From: Companilactobacillus jidongensis
Lineage (GTDB): Bacteria; Bacillota; Bacilli; Lactobacillales; Lactobacillaceae
DNA: 46,721 nucleotides
Direction: 5' to 3'
NCBI RefSeq assembly: GCF_003946575.1
Contig: NZ_RHOP01000023.1
Coordinates: forward strand, 1 to 46,721
In this document: positions 37,884-45,017 of the stretch, piece after piece
How positions within the stretch are numbered: position 1 is the stretch's first letter
How the letters are laid out: every line of letters starts with the position of its first letter
Notes under the pieces: generated by a model
The model's input: the letters and a program-made list of their open reading frames with translations, nothing else
The model's database searches: none
Told to the model about the DNA's origin: nothing
Program-made: the position numbers and the translations under genes

Positions 37884-38219
37884 TTAAGTGAATAGGCTGT
37901 AAACCCAAGGTAATAGCCAGATAATCGCTGCCGCTAGGGCCACTAAACCAGCCACCCGACCAACCGCGTGATAAACCTCTGATTTCTCTCGTGGATCGTC
38001 TGCGTCAGGCATTCTTTTGATAATAATAAATAGCGCGACACAAATCCCAACTAAAACGACCAAGCCAGTTAAAATACCTTGAATCGTCTTACCAGCTTGA
38101 GTTAACTTGCTTTTAACTTCGCCGCCGTCCGCCGCCAAAACAACCTGGGCGTTCATCAGCCCTAAATAAATCGCAGTAGCTCCAGTGGTTGCTAACGCTT
38201 TTACTTTGCTAAATTTCAT
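37884..38219 (-). CDS. Pilin-like VirB2/TrsB-type protein with signal peptide
   Basis: The 111-aa protein starts at ATG 38217-38219 (strong AAAGGAGG site). A longer frame to 38321 overlaps the upstream gene and lacks a site. The signal-like N-terminus ends at NAQVVLAADGG, followed by two hydrophobic helices separated by a short polar loop (IIIKRMPDADDPREKSEV). That is the VirB2/TrbC pilin layout. It sits just before the VirB3-like gene, as in other T4SS. Confidence 0.82.
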   Translation of the reverse strand: MKFSKVKALATTGATAIYLGLMNAQVVLAADGGEVKSKLTQAGKTIQGILTGLVVLVGICVALFIIIKRMPDADDPREKSEVYHAVGRVAGLVALAAAIIWLLPWVYSLFT

Positions 38220-38220
38220 A

Positions 38221-38832
38221 TTATTCCTCCTTTCCGTCTTCCTGTGAACGTAATTGAGTCGGTTCTGCTCGCGTTTGCTCGGGTTCTCGCTGATAGAATT
38301 TGTCCAATTGCTCCTCGGCAATTTGCTGGCTTGGTAATGGGTCGGTGGCTAATTTAACTCGGCCATTTTCGCTCGTGGCTAAGTAATACTCTTTTTCTGA
38401 CTGACCTAGCTCTTGGGTCTCTAAGACATGCAAATTATGTTCGTAACGGCCTAAGGCGTTATCAACTTTCAAACCATAGAAACCTAAGAAGCCTTCCAGG
38501 AAACTCTCACCAAAAAAGGTCATTTCGTTTTTAATTTGCTTATATTGATGGGTGGGTTTATCACTTACCAATTTTTCGGCCTTTTTAGCATTTTGACTGT
38601 CTTGATGGCGATTAAACCAGCCGCTAAGTTTTAATGGTTCAGTCTTTAACTGGCGTTTAACGGTCTTCTTAATCATTGCTTGCCGAACTTCATCAATCGG
38701 TTGTCCATCTTGTCTCAAAATCTCTTGTAGTTGTTTTTGATCAGTCAGTGCTTGGTCATCATCAACCACAATCGCCTTTTGCTCATCATGAAGTAGCTTG
38801 CCACTAATGCCTTGCCAGCTTTCTACTTTCAT
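38221..38832 (-). CDS. Transfer-operon protein of unknown function (TrsA position)
   Basis: The 203-aa hydrophilic, charged protein has no membrane segment and no recognised domain. Features include LLHDEQKAIVVDDDQALTDQ and a predicted helical C-terminus rich in Glu/Gln. It is the first of the trs genes after the small DNA-binding protein and occupies the place of TrsA. AAGGAGGTGATCC is an excellent ribosome-binding site. Its stop lies one base from the pilin gene's RBS region. Confidence 0.7.
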   Translation of the reverse strand: MKVESWQGISGKLLHDEQKAIVVDDDQALTDQKQLQEILRQDGQPIDEVRQAMIKKTVKRQLKTEPLKLSGWFNRHQDSQNAKKAEKLVSDKPTHQYKQIKNEMTFFGESFLEGFLGFYGLKVDNALGRYEHNLHVLETQELGQSEKEYYLATSENGRVKLATDPLPSQQIAEEQLDKFYQREPEQTRAEPTQLRSQEDGKEE

Positions 38833-38926
38833 TGGATCACCTCCTTATGTTGTTTGTTGGGTTAGAAATATTAAACAACTAGCTTTCCCCTAACCCGCCC
38901 GGTAAAATGGATTATTAGGAGGGTGA

Positions 38927-38951
38927 CACCTAGAAGGCGTATTTCTAGGTG
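38927..38951 (-). other. 9-bp-stem hairpin at the end of the small DNA-binding gene
   Basis: CACCTAGAA and TTCTAGGTG (7-nt loop) overlap the stop codon of the small DNA-binding protein. There is no U-tract, so it is not a clear terminator. It may be an RNA processing or stability element between mob and trs genes. Confidence 0.4.
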
Positions 38952-39178
38952 CTGATCCCCGTTAGCAACTCTACTGCTGACGAGGACGCCCTCTTTTTTA
39001 TGTGATTTTTAACCCACTCTATCCCTTCATCAGATATTAATTTATTGGTACCTGAACCAAGCAAAAATTGATCAGGAAACTCTGGATGTCGTTTGATCCA
39101 GTTGCTGACATAATTTCGGCCACGCCCCAGCTTGTGATTAGCTTGCGTTACGCTGTACCATTCCTGATTGCCTGTCAC
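38945..39178 (-). CDS. Small HTH-like DNA-binding protein between relaxase and trs genes
   Basis: From GTG (39176-39178) the 77-aa protein reads MTGNQEWYSVTQANHKLGRG and RNYVSNWIKRHPEFP, a winged-helix or MerR-like reading of operator DNA. The GTG is chosen because AAAGGAG lies 9 bp upstream. An ATG ten codons earlier (39206-39208) has no site. A palindrome at 39224-39238 just upstream is a likely operator. It could autoregulate and set the level of the trs operon. Confidence 0.68.
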   Translation of the reverse strand: MTGNQEWYSVTQANHKLGRGRNYVSNWIKRHPEFPDQFLLGSGTNKLISDEGIEWVKNHIKKRASSSAVELLTGIST

Positions 39179-39223
39179 ATGTAAGTTCTCCTTTCTTAAT
39201 TTAGTCATAATTTAACATCAAAA

Positions 39224-39238
39224 GGTGTAACTTACACC
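39224..39238. promoter_or_regulatory. Palindromic operator candidate
   Basis: GGTGTAACTTACACC is a perfect 7-bp-arm palindrome, between the relaxase stop and the start of the small HTH gene. It is placed to control transcription of the HTH and trs genes. Confidence 0.55.
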
Positions 39239-39260
39239 ATTTATTTTTTTTACATTTAGG

Positions 39261-41324
39261 TTACAAGTGCCTGCCCCCATCTTCATGCCGGTTTCGAGTT
39301 TGGTGTTGCCGTTGCTTTTTCGTCATTTCCCACTCGGTCTCTTTTAAACCGCGTAGTTGCTGCTTTCTTAGATAGTCCGTATTTTTCGCATATAAAATGG
39401 TCATTAAGGCTTCGTCCAAAATATTCATCAGGTAATTTTTCGGGCTAGTTGGCTGGTAATTAATGGCCTGATAGTCCTTAACTTGAGCTTGCTTATATTG
39501 ATCAAACCGCATTGCCTGTTGTTTCAAACGGGTTTGTACCATTTCAATTTGTTGGTGATCCAACTTAGGATCTTGGCCACATTCGCCAATAAACAGTTGC
39601 CGGGTGCCATCATATTTTAAGACCCGTTGCAGTCGATGATCCTGAATATCTTTTAATTCCATTTTACCTAACAGGTAATTTAAACCGGCTTGGTGTTGCT
39701 GACTAGTAAAGACTACCGGTGGCTGCTGTTGCAATTGACTAAGATCATCGGCGCTTAATGGCTTTAATTCTGGGTCATAATAAACCACAGCGGTATAGAT
39801 TTGCTCCTTATCAATCGTCTCTAGCTTATCCAGGTCACTGTCCGGAAAAGCAGTCGTTAGAATGCTGTTGTATTGGGTTTGCGCTACGGCTTTAACTTCC
39901 CGAATGACCCGTAAATCTTTGACCGCTTTAGAAATGAATTCGAGTTCGTTAGGTTGATAAGCGGCTAGCATGCCCCGATCAGTAGGCTTCAAATCGTCTA
40001 ACTGGTGACCATGTTTGGCTAGTACCGTGGTTAATTGCTTCTCAATTGTTTGGGCCTGCTGATTAACTAACTGCCAGCTGGTATATGGCCGCTTGGTAAA
40101 CGTCAATAATTGCTGGGTTAATAAGTCACTTCGAATATCCGCTAACCGTTCTGCCAATTCGCTACCCTTAAAAATCGTTTGTTCACTATTAGTTTCTTTA
40201 ATCAGTTCCCGTCGTTCAGCTGCGGTTGTCTGTTCAAAATTAAGTTCCGGATAAAGCTTTTTCGTTGCTCGTTCCACCACTTTATTTAACAACTGGTTAG
40301 CTTGTGCTAGTGATGTCGTTTGCTGGTCAATAGTCAGCAGTTGTTTGGTTACATCTTCACCAACCGCGTGTTTGATTAATAAGCTGTTCTTCCAATTAAA
40401 TAGCATGCGCTGTTTATCGTCTAAATGTTCTAAATCGACATAGGCTTTCAATTGCTGACTTAGATGACTAATTGTGTGTTTTTCAGAGAAAGATAGCTCG
40501 TCAGTTAACGCGTCAAAATGTTCATGATTTCTTATCTTTTCGTCAAGATTATGATATTTAGCTTGAGCGTTTCTTTGCGCTCTAACTTGTTGATTAAATG
40601 CTTTTCGATTTTTTCTTTGGCTGTTAATGCCTTCGTGTTGGGTAGGTGTCTCTTGAATCCCTTGATCGACAAACGATTTTTCACTGATCCGATCCGGAAT
40701 GCTTTTTTGCTCTAAAACCTGATTGACACTAACTGCCCAATTATGACGCCATTCAATTATTTTTTCTTTCTTATCCCAATCGACCATCAGTATCTTTCTA
40801 CTCTTAGGGTACTTGCTAGTTCCGGTATACATTTTATTGCCATTCTCATCTAAAATATATTGCTTTTTACTCTTGATTCCCCATGTTCCGTCTGGGTTAA
40901 ATGGTCGGTTGGTTAACATCACATGTGCGTGCGGATTATCTTGGTGGTCGCGATGAATCGCTACATCAGCTACCATGCCTTGATCAACAAAATTTTCTTG
41001 CACGTATTTTGTCAATAATTCTTTCTGTTCATCTTCGCTTAGTTCAACTGGCAAAGCCACGTTAAACTCTTTCGCATACCGAGAATTTGCTCGCCGATCT
41101 TTTCTTTCTACTTCGTTCCATAATTTTTCTCGATCACTGGCCCATGCTGGTGCATTTTTAGGAGTTAAAATAAAACTCTCTGGCATGACTGACCGAGCAT
41201 AGAAATAGTGGCGACCTTCTTGATTATCAAATAATTTTTCACCACTTCGATAAGCGGCACTGGCAATCGCACTTCGTCCTTTCCCAGCACTAATATTACT
41301 AAAACTCATATGAAAAATTGCCAT
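39261..41324 (-). CDS. MobQ/MobL-family relaxase
   Basis: The 687-aa relaxase nicks oriT and pilots the strand. The N-terminal domain has the probable nucleophile Tyr25 in [10 protein letters not shown] and the three-His metal site [14 protein letters not shown] (about 124-137). The remainder is helical and Gln/Lys-rich without a clear helicase domain. The ATG at 41322-41324 (AAAGGCGG upstream) is preferred over a GTG three codons earlier. It heads the minus-strand transfer operon and faces oriT. Confidence 0.93.
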   Translation of the reverse strand: MAIFHMSFSNISAGKGRSAIASAAYRSGEKLFDNQEGRHYFYARSVMPESFILTPKNAPAWASDREKLWNEVERKDRRANSRYAKEFNVALPVELSEDEQKELLTKYVQENFVDQGMVADVAIHRDHQDNPHAHVMLTNRPFNPDGTWGIKSKKQYILDENGNKMYTGTSKYPKSRKILMVDWDKKEKIIEWRHNWAVSVNQVLEQKSIPDRISEKSFVDQGIQETPTQHEGINSQRKNRKAFNQQVRAQRNAQAKYHNLDEKIRNHEHFDALTDELSFSEKHTISHLSQQLKAYVDLEHLDDKQRMLFNWKNSLLIKHAVGEDVTKQLLTIDQQTTSLAQANQLLNKVVERATKKLYPELNFEQTTAAERRELIKETNSEQTIFKGSELAERLADIRSDLLTQQLLTFTKRPYTSWQLVNQQAQTIEKQLTTVLAKHGHQLDDLKPTDRGMLAAYQPNELEFISKAVKDLRVIREVKAVAQTQYNSILTTAFPDSDLDKLETIDKEQIYTAVVYYDPELKPLSADDLSQLQQQPPVVFTSQQHQAGLNYLLGKMELKDIQDHRLQRVLKYDGTRQLFIGECGQDPKLDHQQIEMVQTRLKQQAMRFDQYKQAQVKDYQAINYQPTSPKNYLMNILDEALMTILYAKNTDYLRKQQLRGLKETEWEMTKKQRQHQTRNRHEDGGRHL

Positions 41325-41366
41325 ACTAGTCACCGCCTTTCTTTGGCTCTATTGGTTGATTTTGTT

Positions 41367-41445
41367 GTCGCCAACGGCGACTTCTAATACAAGTATTTAG
41401 CACGATTTACCCAACAAGTATTTAGTGGGGTGTAAGTGCGCATTG
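41367..41445 (+). other. oriT: Probable origin of transfer (oriT), MobQ type
   Basis: Between the divergently oriented relaxase and accessory genes lie an inverted repeat GTCGCC-AAC-GGCGAC (41367-41381), two direct repeats CAAGTATTTAG (41390-41400, 41415-41425) and TAAGTGCGCATTG (41433-41445). TAAGTGCGC is the conserved nick region of MobQ plasmids such as RSF1010 and pGO1. The cut is expected just after GCGC. The exact nick has not been shown. Confidence 0.75.
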
Positions 41446-41527
41446 ACCTCGTTTCACTCGTCCTGCTGATTCCCATAAATTTACTTATAGTGTATGCCTT
41501 CCGCTTCGCTATTTCAACTTCTATCCT

Positions 41528-41556
41528 TTGATTTAACGTTCTCTGTATGATATAGT
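41528..41556 (+). promoter_or_regulatory. Promoter for the two mobilisation accessory genes
   Basis: TTGATT (41528-41533), 17 bp, TATAGT (41551-41556), about 35 bp upstream of the first ATG. Confidence 0.65.
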
Positions 41557-41593
41557 GTCGGTGATTATTTTTAATACGATTGGAGGGATCATT

Positions 41594-41803
41594 ATGTCTC
41601 AAAGTAACTTAGAAAAACAAGAAGCCAAATTAAAACAGCTTAATCAAAAGATTAAAGCTGAAAAAAATAAAATTGAACAAAATCTCGGTAAGCAAATCAT
41701 TAGATCAGCCAATTTGGATTATGGGACACTTACTACTCCACAGATTAAAATGATTGCTAAAAAAGTTGCCGCCTTTTTAAATCAAGCTCAAAATAACCGA
41801 TAA
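41594..41803 (+). CDS. Small coiled-coil protein, mobilisation accessory candidate
   Basis: The 69-aa protein is rich in Lys/Gln/Glu (NLEKQEAKLKQLNQKIKAEK). Its long helix ends in a short domain (TTPQIKMIAKKVAAFLNQAQ). The ATG at 41594 has GGAGGG just upstream. An earlier ATG at 41555 lacks a site. It starts a two-gene plus-strand unit opposite the relaxase, a place where MobC-like nicking accessory proteins are often encoded. The homology is not proven. Confidence 0.72.
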   Translation: MSQSNLEKQEAKLKQLNQKIKAEKNKIEQNLGKQIIRSANLDYGTLTTPQIKMIAKKVAAFLNQAQNNR

Positions 41804-41822
41804 TAGTTAGGTGATAATGACT

Positions 41823-42101
41823 ATGCCTAATCAATATGAAAAACTAGTTGAGCAACAAGCGCGTTTAAAACAAAAAATTGAGCGAGAAGATTTTAAATTA
41901 CGGCAATCTAAATACTACGAAAATCGGCAAGCCCGCAAAGCCCGTTCTCGCCGATTAATTCAAAAAGGGGCTTTGCTAGAAAAATACTTTCAAGCTGATA
42001 ATCTCTCGGTTGAACAAACTGAAGAGCTTTTAAAAATATTTGCCGATTACGTTAATGTCCATAAACCAAATAAACTCAAAAACGATCAACCTAATAACTA
42101 G
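41823..42101 (+). CDS. Small basic coiled-coil protein, mobilisation accessory candidate
   Basis: The 92-aa, strongly basic protein (MPNQYEKLVEQQARLKQKIE, ARKARSRRLIQKGALLEKYF) resembles the previous protein in its Gln/Lys helices and may be a partner or paralogue. The ATG at 41823-41825 is spaced 8 bp from AGGTGA, better than the GTG at 41811. An intrinsic terminator follows. Confidence 0.7.
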   Translation: MPNQYEKLVEQQARLKQKIEREDFKLRQSKYYENRQARKARSRRLIQKGALLEKYFQADNLSVEQTEELLKIFADYVNVHKPNKLKNDQPNN

Positions 42102-42114
42102 GCCGATCGTTTTT
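42078..42114 (+). terminator. Intrinsic terminator after the accessory genes
   Basis: AAAAACGATC and GATCGTTTTT (42078-42087 with 42105-42114) form a stem around the second accessory gene's stop codon, with the T-run in the right arm. Confidence 0.78.
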
Positions 42115-42143
42115 ATTTCCAGGATTATTTTTTGGCTTAACTT

Positions 42144-42972
42144 CTAGATTTTTTTAGCAAAGTCTTTGAGATGGTTTTGGGTTCTTTTACTAATCTCGTC
42201 TTCAACTAATTTAAGTTCTAATTTATCCGTTTTTTTTAGTTGTTTGTACATCTGGTTTAATTCATTAGCACTTAATTTTTTTGTTTGCTCGAATTTGTAA
42301 TCCTTGAATACCATTATCATATGTCCACTGTTTAATTTTAGTCATGTCATTAGTCTGATAATAATTGGCAATTAGTTCGTTCCATTGATCCCACTTATCT
42401 AACGGCACATTGATTAAGCCTGCACCACCGTCAATCATAATTTTATTAGCACTTAAAGTCGCCGTCCTTTTGTTCCCGTCCCAAAAGATTTGTTGGCGCA
42501 TATTATGATACATGACAGTCAATGCTTTATCAGTAATCGTCGTTCGTGGATCAGCCAAGATTTTTTGTAAAAAGGATTGTTCTTGTTTTTCGTTAATTAA
42601 AGGTGGTTCAAAAAAGTCTTCACTACCTAAATCAACTCCTCCTTTCCCTTGCCGTAATTCTCCCGGTACTAAGGCGTCTTCCGCTGCCACAATCTTGTTG
42701 ATTTGTTTTTCCATGGTTAACGTTAAAGGGGAATTTTGAGCAGTGATATATTGCCACCCACGCTTTAAGTTAACAATTGTCAAAATATCTTCAACAGGAA
42801 CGCCTGCCACACTCATGCCGTCCATAATGGTTTGTGTTTGCGGCAAAGTGGTATTTACGCCTTCAAAGCGGGCATTAGTGTGCACTAGCTTGGTAAAATT
42901 TGTTCGAGCAAACCGTTTGTTTTCTGCAACTGTAAATTGATACTTGTCCATATATGCTTGTGTCTTAGTCAT
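42144..42972 (-). pseudogene. Fic-family protein, C-terminal frameshift and Gln at catalytic His
   Basis: The main frame (42265-42972, 235 aa) is a Fic protein with an N-terminal TNARFEGVN motif, resembling the inhibitory helix (S/T-xxx-E-G/N), and Fic core QIFWDGNKRTA. The residue aligned with the catalytic His of HPFxDGNKR is Gln161. A7 (42276-42282) causes the frame to end after RANKKIKC. With A6 it would read on (KKLSANELNQMYKQLKK, then EISKRTQNHLKDFAKKI) to TAG at 42144-42146, giving 275 aa. The truncated 235-aa form may still be made. GGAGG precedes the ATG. Confidence 0.82.
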
Positions 42973-43022
42973 ATTTTGTACCTCCTTTTCATTCCAACCA
43001 CTGATTCATTGACTCGTCCATG

Positions 43023-43226
43023 TTAAATCACGAAATGCTTTTCGTTGATAATTTGCTCTTGGCGCTTATCTAAGAGGTAAGTGTGTAACGCGTCAAACAG
43101 CTTGCGTTTATCAGGATCTGGGTTAGGGTTATGGGCTGCTTGCTCCCAAATGTCTTGAATATCGACTGCCCATGGGTCAGCCAACAATTGATCAATTGTT
43201 TCGACTTCTTTGCTGGATTTGGTCAG
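43023..43226 (-). CDS. 67-aa partner of Fic (possible antitoxin), CTG start
   Basis: The frame reads (M)TKSSKEVETIDQLLADPWAV then DIQDIWEQAA and ends LDKRQEQIINEKHFVI. AAGGAG lies 8 bp before CTG (43224-43226), the codon before it is TAA and no ATG, GTG or TTG is in frame at a comparable position. So either CTG initiates or an ATG has mutated to CTG. It is 50 bp upstream of fic, in the position of an antitoxin or chaperone. No known family is asserted. Confidence 0.62.
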   Translation of the reverse strand: MTKSSKEVETIDQLLADPWAVDIQDIWEQAAHNPNPDPDKRKLFDALHTYLLDKRQEQIINEKHFVI

Positions 43227-43381
43227 TTAAAAAGCTCCTTTCACATTCCCTTAGTTCAGTCATCGCCAATTCAGCCACTCAAGATGCCTATTTTTGCTTC
43301 TAAACGATTTTAAACCAGTTTTAATATAATTATGTGTCGAACACTCAAAACGGCTTAGATGAGCTTATATGCTGTTTAATT
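43227..43381 (-). promoter_or_regulatory. Intergenic region carrying the fic-operon promoter
   Basis: A candidate on the minus strand is TTGAGT, 16 bp, TATTAA near 43322-43350. It lies directly downstream of the rep stop, so read-through from rep is also possible. AAACGATTTTAAACCAGTTTT around 43302-43322 forms a weak imperfect repeat. Confidence 0.45.
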
Positions 43382-44353
43382 CTAAAAGCACTCATTGTCA
43401 GCGTTTTGCTCTTCGGGGTGTTTGGCCGCATATTTTCTAGCCGCTTGTTTATTCCACCAAACCCCAAATAGGTTTTGCATGGTGCCGTACAGGTAGTTTT
43501 CAACGTTCTTAATGTGCTTCTCATTGCTTCTAAGAGCGTTAAAGTAGCGTCTCAAGGCTTTGGTCATTAAAGGCTTCAGCTCCTCATCATCAAGTGGGAT
43601 TAGGACCCCAATATCCTGATGATCCTTCTCAACTCGGTACTTAGCATTTAAGATAATGCCGATGAAGCGACGCATTTGTTGTGGGGTTCGGCACCAAAAG
43701 CTAAGTAGTTGCACAGCTTCGGGTTCTAAGAAAACTGGTAACCCACTGTCTTCATCAGTTAAGAAGTCCTTAGCATGTTTCACGAGATCATGGTTTTGCT
43801 TTTCTAGTTCTGCTGGTGAGAATTGGGCTGTGGAAAAGTCCAACTTTTGAGTATCTATATTATATCTATTAGTATCTAAATTATTAGTATAGTCTAGATT
43901 GTGACTCTTTTTGACACTTTCGCGTGTACCAAGGGTTCGTGGCTCTTGTTGCCGAGATTTTGTATAAATGTCTGTTGCCGTAACTTCTAAATCTGCTAAA
44001 TACAATCTATTTGGTTCATTTTTACCAGTTTTGGGATTAAAGTGCATGGTTTTCTGAAATAATAATCCTTGGTTTTCAAGTTCATTTTTTACCCTAATCA
44101 CTTTCTTTTTTGACCAGCCCATAAGATCTGTTAGTTCTTGATTTGTAAAAATGAAATAAACCCGGTTATCTTCATCAACCCAGTTGTTTTTCAATGAATA
44201 ATCTAGTCTATCGCGTAAAATCATATATCCTAATTTTGCACTATCACTTAATGTCTTATATTGAGATCCATAAATTAAAACCTGTGGGAATTGGAAAAAA
44301 CGAGTTGCATAAGCTTTTTCCGACTCAATAAAATTGAAATGAGTTTGATTCAT
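43382..44353 (-). CDS. repA: RepA_N-family replication initiator
   Basis: The 323-aa plasmid initiator has the RepA_N domain (FFQFPQVLIYGSQYKTLSDS, AKLGYMILRDRLDYSLKNNW, LMGWSKKKVIRVKNELENQG with the winged HTH). The N-terminal domain is followed by a variable linker (TNNLDTNRYNIDT) and a C-terminal host-linked domain. The start is ATG 44351-44353 with GAAGGGAAG upstream. An earlier start nine codons upstream lacks a good site. In this family the origin lies in the repeat-bearing middle of the gene. Confidence 0.92.
   Translation of the reverse strand: MNQTHFNFIESEKAYATRFFQFPQVLIYGSQYKTLSDSAKLGYMILRDRLDYSLKNNWVDEDNRVYFIFTNQELTDLMGWSKKKVIRVKNELENQGLLFQKTMHFNPKTGKNEPNRLYLADLEVTATDIYTKSRQQEPRTLGTRESVKKSHNLDYTNNLDTNRYNIDTQKLDFSTAQFSPAELEKQNHDLVKHAKDFLTDEDSGLPVFLEPEAVQLLSFWCRTPQQMRRFIGIILNAKYRVEKDHQDIGVLIPLDDEELKPLMTKALRRYFNALRSNEKHIKNVENYLYGTMQNLFGVWWNKQAARKYAAKHPEEQNADNECF
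43848..43900. other. AT-rich repeats within rep, candidate replication origin
   Basis: Within the codons for the linker, short repeats of the type TAGTATCTA, TATATCTATTAG and TAGTATAGTCTAG recur. RepA_N plasmids typically replicate from such repeats inside the gene. This is an inference; no unwinding data exist. Confidence 0.5.
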
Positions 44354-44416
44354 TATAAAACTTCCCTTCTCAACTGACACATACTGTCTCGAAAGAGAGT
44401 TGCTAAAACATTAGAT

Positions 44417-44444
44417 TTGCTTTAAAATACAAATCTGATATGCT
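44417..44444 (+). promoter_or_regulatory. Promoter of the rep-antisense RNA
   Basis: TTGCTT (44417-44422), 16 bp, extended TGA-TATGCT (-10 at 44439-44444). Transcription would begin near 44451. Confidence 0.6.
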
Positions 44445-44450
44445 TTAACT

Positions 44451-44536
44451 AAATTACAAAGCATTCATTTAGCCGTGAGGGCTTTGTAATTTACCAGCAT
44501 GTGTCTATTCTTGGTTGCCCATTCGGCAACTTTTTT
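44451..44536 (+). ncRNA. Antisense RNA (RNAI-like) to the rep leader
   Basis: The RNA of about 86 nt is bounded by the promoter above and by an intrinsic terminator (GTTGCC-CATTC-GGCAAC then six T, 44514-44536). It contains a perfect 10-bp hairpin (ATTACAAAGC 44453-44462 / GCTTTGTAAT 44481-44490) with an 18-nt loop. Its complement is the leader of the rep mRNA on the other strand. Size and two-hairpin plan resemble the RNAI that controls pSK41-type RepA_N plasmids. Confidence 0.65.
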
Positions 44537-44548
44537 AATTTCTAACAA

Positions 44549-44591
44549 CAAAAAATGGACTAAATAGCTTCGGTTAGCTACTTAGTCCATT
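44549..44591 (-). terminator. Intrinsic terminator inside the rep leader
   Basis: On the minus strand AATGGACTAAGTAGC...GCTATTTAGTCCATT (14-15 bp stem, one mismatch) is followed by TTTTTTG. The plus-strand copy is at 44554-44591. It lies between the rep promoter and the rep ATG, so rep transcription would be attenuated unless the hairpin is prevented. Confidence 0.65.
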
Positions 44592-44621
44592 GGCTTTGAT
44601 TTGTTTTCAACTATCCTTCAC

Positions 44622-44651
44622 TTGTCCTCTAGGACTGGTTTGTGGTATAAT
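44622..44651 (+). promoter_or_regulatory. Promoter of the three-hairpin RNA
   Basis: TTGTCC (44622-44627), 18 bp, TATAAT (44646-44651, consensus). Its -10 overlaps the -10 of the opposing rep promoter. Confidence 0.7.
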
Positions 44652-44672
44652 TAACCTACAAATTAAGAACAA
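44644..44672 (-). promoter_or_regulatory. Likely rep promoter, overlapping the sRNA promoter
   Basis: On the minus strand TTGTTC (44667-44672), 17 bp, TATACC (44644-44649). The start near 44637 would give a leader of about 285 nt. The -10 shares bases 44646-44649 with the plus-strand promoter, so only one polymerase can bind at a time. Confidence 0.6.
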
Positions 44673-44793
44673 TATTCAGTCGATTTTCACCGCCAAGTTA
44701 AAATCGACTGAATCTAAGTAGCTGTCTGATAGCTACTTGCTAAACAGAAAAAGTCCCTGATTCCCCGTGAATCAGGGACTTTTTCTGTTTAGC
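44658..44793 (+). ncRNA. Three-hairpin small RNA between rep and par
   Basis: From the TATAAT promoter the RNA would fold into three perfect hairpins. Hairpin 1 is ATTCAGTCGATTTT / AAAATCGACTGAAT (14 bp, 44674-44713, 12-nt loop). Hairpin 2 is AAGTAGCT / AGCTACTT (8 bp, 44716-44738, 7-nt loop). Hairpin 3 is a 24-bp stem (44739-44762 with 44770-44793, loop CCCCGTG). The last contains a terminator core (GTCCCTGATT...AATCAGGGAC then TTTTT). No open frame with a start is visible. Hairpin 2 shares TAGCTACTT with the rep-leader terminator. Function unknown. Confidence 0.7.
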
Positions 44794-44904
44794 TTTATCT
44801 TCTATTCGGTTGTTAAATTAGTTTTAATCTAGCATAGTGCTTATCTTCCAGCAACATTATTTGATCTTGTATACTTTACCAGCTCTTAGTTTGGAACCAA
44901 CAAG

Positions 44905-44937
44905 CGATTGAATATACTAGCAAATATTATTCAATCG
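44905..44937. repeat. Inverted repeat upstream of the sRNA terminator
   Basis: CGATTGAATA and TATTCAATCG (10-bp arms, with extra bases in the loop). It sits between parB and the sRNA 3' end. It could be a binding site or an attenuator. No U-tract follows in either direction. Confidence 0.5.
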
Positions 44938-45017
44938 ATGTTTTAATTAAATTAACCAAAAAATGTAACATTTATTGTAGTTGCTGTTGTACTTATGCAT
45001 TTTCTAGCTGATCATAA

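Noticed and set aside
38220-38321. Longer start for the pilin-like protein
   Set aside because: It overlaps the previous gene, is hydrophilic and would bury the clear signal peptide that begins at 38219.
41384-41602. 72-aa minus-strand ORF across oriT
   Set aside because: It covers the nick region and the repeats. Better explained as non-coding oriT.
44905-44937. Inverted repeat as terminator of the RHH gene
   Set aside because: No T-tract follows on the minus strand. The strong hairpin at 44739-44793 is a better stop for that operon.
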